This document shows, piece after piece, positions 63,156 through 64,000 of a DNA stretch of 64,000 nt; the stretch's first letter is position 1; the number at the start of each line of letters is the position of its first letter. The notes under the pieces are model-generated. The model saw only the letters and a program-made list of their open reading frames with translations, did not search any database and was not told the origin of the DNA. A program made the position numbers and the translations under genes. The stretch covers positions 1 to 64,000 of the forward strand of contig NZ_SOSI01000008.1 in NCBI RefSeq assembly GCF_029760855.1, in the 5' to 3' direction. The stretch comes from Erythrobacter litoralis (GTDB lineage Bacteria > Pseudomonadota > Alphaproteobacteria > Sphingomonadales > Sphingomonadaceae).

Positions 63156-63212
63156 AACTGCGCAGGCCGCCGCCGCGTAGCCGAATTTACGAAGCTGATT
63201 GGACGTGCCACT

Positions 63213-63881
63213 GTGATCTACGAGATCGTCATCCTCGCCGCGATTGCCGCCTTTCTCGGGCTGCGCCTCTATTCGGTGCTCGGCAAGCGTTCGGAACACG
63301 AGGAGGAAGTGATCCCGCAGCGCTTCGAGCGCAAGGATCAGGCCCCGCCGCCCGCGCGCGACGTGTCGTCCGAACCGCGGCCGATGCGCCAGCCGTTCAA
63401 GGCATCTCCGGCGCTTGAAGACGGCGCCAGTGCGAACGAAACGGCCATTCGCGCTATCGTTGCCGCCGATCCGCGCTTCGACCTCATGCAGTTTCTCGAC
63501 GGTGCGAAAGCCGCATACGGCATGATCCTGGAAGCGTTCTGGAAAGGCGACCGCGAAACCCTGCGCGAACTGACCGACAGCGATGTTTACGAAGGTTTCG
63601 TCTCTGCCATCGATGCGCGGGACGCCGCGGGTGAAACGATGGACAACCGCTTGATCCGGATCGAGGATGCGACGGTGCATTCCGCTGATCTCGACGGACG
63701 GCAGGCCCGCATTTCCGTCCGCTTCCTTGCCGATATTGCCGCCGTTACGCGCGACAAGGATGGCGAAGTCGTCGCCGGTTCGCTCGACGATGCGATCGAA
63801 GCCCGCGATGTATGGACATTCACCCGCAACGTCGATTCCCCAGATCCGAACTGGGTACTCGACGAAACCGACGAAGGCTGA
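63213..63881 (+). CDS. Tim44/TimA-family putative adaptor protein
   Basis: A 222-residue protein with an N-terminal membrane anchor (IVILAAIAAFLGLRLYSVLGK), a polar linker, and a C-terminal Tim44-like domain (about 85-215: FDLMQFLDGAKAAYGMILEAFWKGDRETLRELTD and the following strands, DVWTFTRNVDSPDPNWVLDET). In mitochondria, Tim44 tethers Hsp70 to the import channel; the bacterial role is not known. The GTG start is used. Its divergence from secB and the next lipoprotein gene suggest an envelope-related setting. Confidence 0.86.
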   Translation: MIYEIVILAAIAAFLGLRLYSVLGKRSEHEEEVIPQRFERKDQAPPPARDVSSEPRPMRQPFKASPALEDGASANETAIRAIVAADPRFDLMQFLDGAKAAYGMILEAFWKGDRETLRELTDSDVYEGFVSAIDARDAAGETMDNRLIRIEDATVHSADLDGRQARISVRFLADIAAVTRDKDGEVVAGSLDDAIEARDVWTFTRNVDSPDPNWVLDETDEG

Positions 63882-63910
63882 GCCGGACCGGTTTCGAGGG
63901 GAAGGGACGA

Positions 63911-64000
63911 ATGATGCGGCTGCTTGCCGGTATTCTGGGGGCCGCCTTGCTCAGCGGCTGTTCGGGCATGGTGCCCGGCGCGCGCCCGCCGCTCGATACC
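63911..64000 (+). CDS. Lipoprotein N-terminus, probably MltA murein transglycosylase (cut by right edge)
   Basis: Only 30 residues fit in the window: a lipoprotein signal peptide with lipobox LLSGC and MVPGARPPLDT after it. In sphingomonads the gene after this Tim44-like gene is usually mltA, which is the main reason for the call. GAAGGGACG precedes ATG 63911. Confidence 0.55.
   Translation, partial: MMRLLAGILGAALLSGCSGMVPGARPPLDT

Noticed and set aside
1-64000. tRNA, rRNA, CRISPR array, insertion sequence, prophage or defence island
   Set aside because: I looked for T-loop patterns, regularly spaced repeats, transposase or integrase motifs and clusters of defence genes on both strands and saw none. 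This is by eye, so a covariance search could still find a small RNA.

Overview
The window is about 64 kb of dense, GC-rich (mostly 60-65%) bacterial chromosome with short intergenic gaps and many 1-4 base start/stop overlaps. Gene content points to an aerobic alphaproteobacterium of the Sphingomonadales, most likely Erythrobacteraceae. The indicators are a sphingomonad-style TonB receptor, PEPxxWA-type PEP-CTERM proteins, the mutM / ubiE-ubiB-coaBC-dut neighbourhood, secB opposite a Tim44-like gene, ubiquinone rather than menaquinone genes, and an intracellular PHA depolymerase. The taxonomic call is inference from gene families, not a computed match.

Layout. 1-300: 5' end of lgt, cut by a long C/G homopolymer that looks like a contig-end artefact. 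0.4-14.2 kb: acyl-CoA synthetase, glnD, a TonB-dependent receptor, a YggS/ThiE-like divergent pair, then ftsK, a DUF389 membrane protein and alanine dehydrogenase. 14.2-21.1 kb: a PAS histidine kinase with an odd start, a PEP-CTERM protein, a thioesterase/oligopeptidase B pair, aminopeptidase P and a cupin. 21.1-29.7 kb: a HerA-like NTPase, a pabB-pabC fusion, a pseudouridine synthase, arfB, rpmG, lolA, xth, ribA and psd. 29.7-31.8 kb: a small zinc-finger gene and recQ. 31.9-37.0 kb: two small lipoproteins leading into a tightly overlapped acyl-CoA catabolic operon (acyl-CoA dehydrogenase, class III CoA-transferase, thiolase, MaoC/FAS1-like hydratase).

37.0-45.9 kb: ppk2, phhA, small envelope proteins, uppP, an M13 metallopeptidase, an MsbA-like ABC exporter and phaZ behind a perfect palindrome. 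46.0-47.4 kb: two tandem PEP-CTERM genes with identical tails. 47.5-50.3 kb: a glutathione-dependent formaldehyde operon (adhC, cupin, VOC, fghA). 50.4-58.3 kb: two small secreted proteins, a GST, mutM with a coupled small gene, ubiE, ubiB, a small membrane protein, coaBC and dut. 58.3-64 kb: a membrane protein, a DUF4136 lipoprotein, trpS, murJ, secB, and divergently a Tim44-like gene and the start of a probable mltA.

The genes are mainly core housekeeping and carbon/energy metabolism. I found no phage, IS element, CRISPR array, tRNA, rRNA or recognisable defence island. I do not see a new multi-gene system. The points most worth a second look are the kinase start (in-frame stop, then a well-placed Shine-Dalgarno sequence before an ATC), the missing zinc ligand in MutM, the long acidic linker in CoaBC, the palindrome before phaZ, and the duplicated PEP-CTERM tails.
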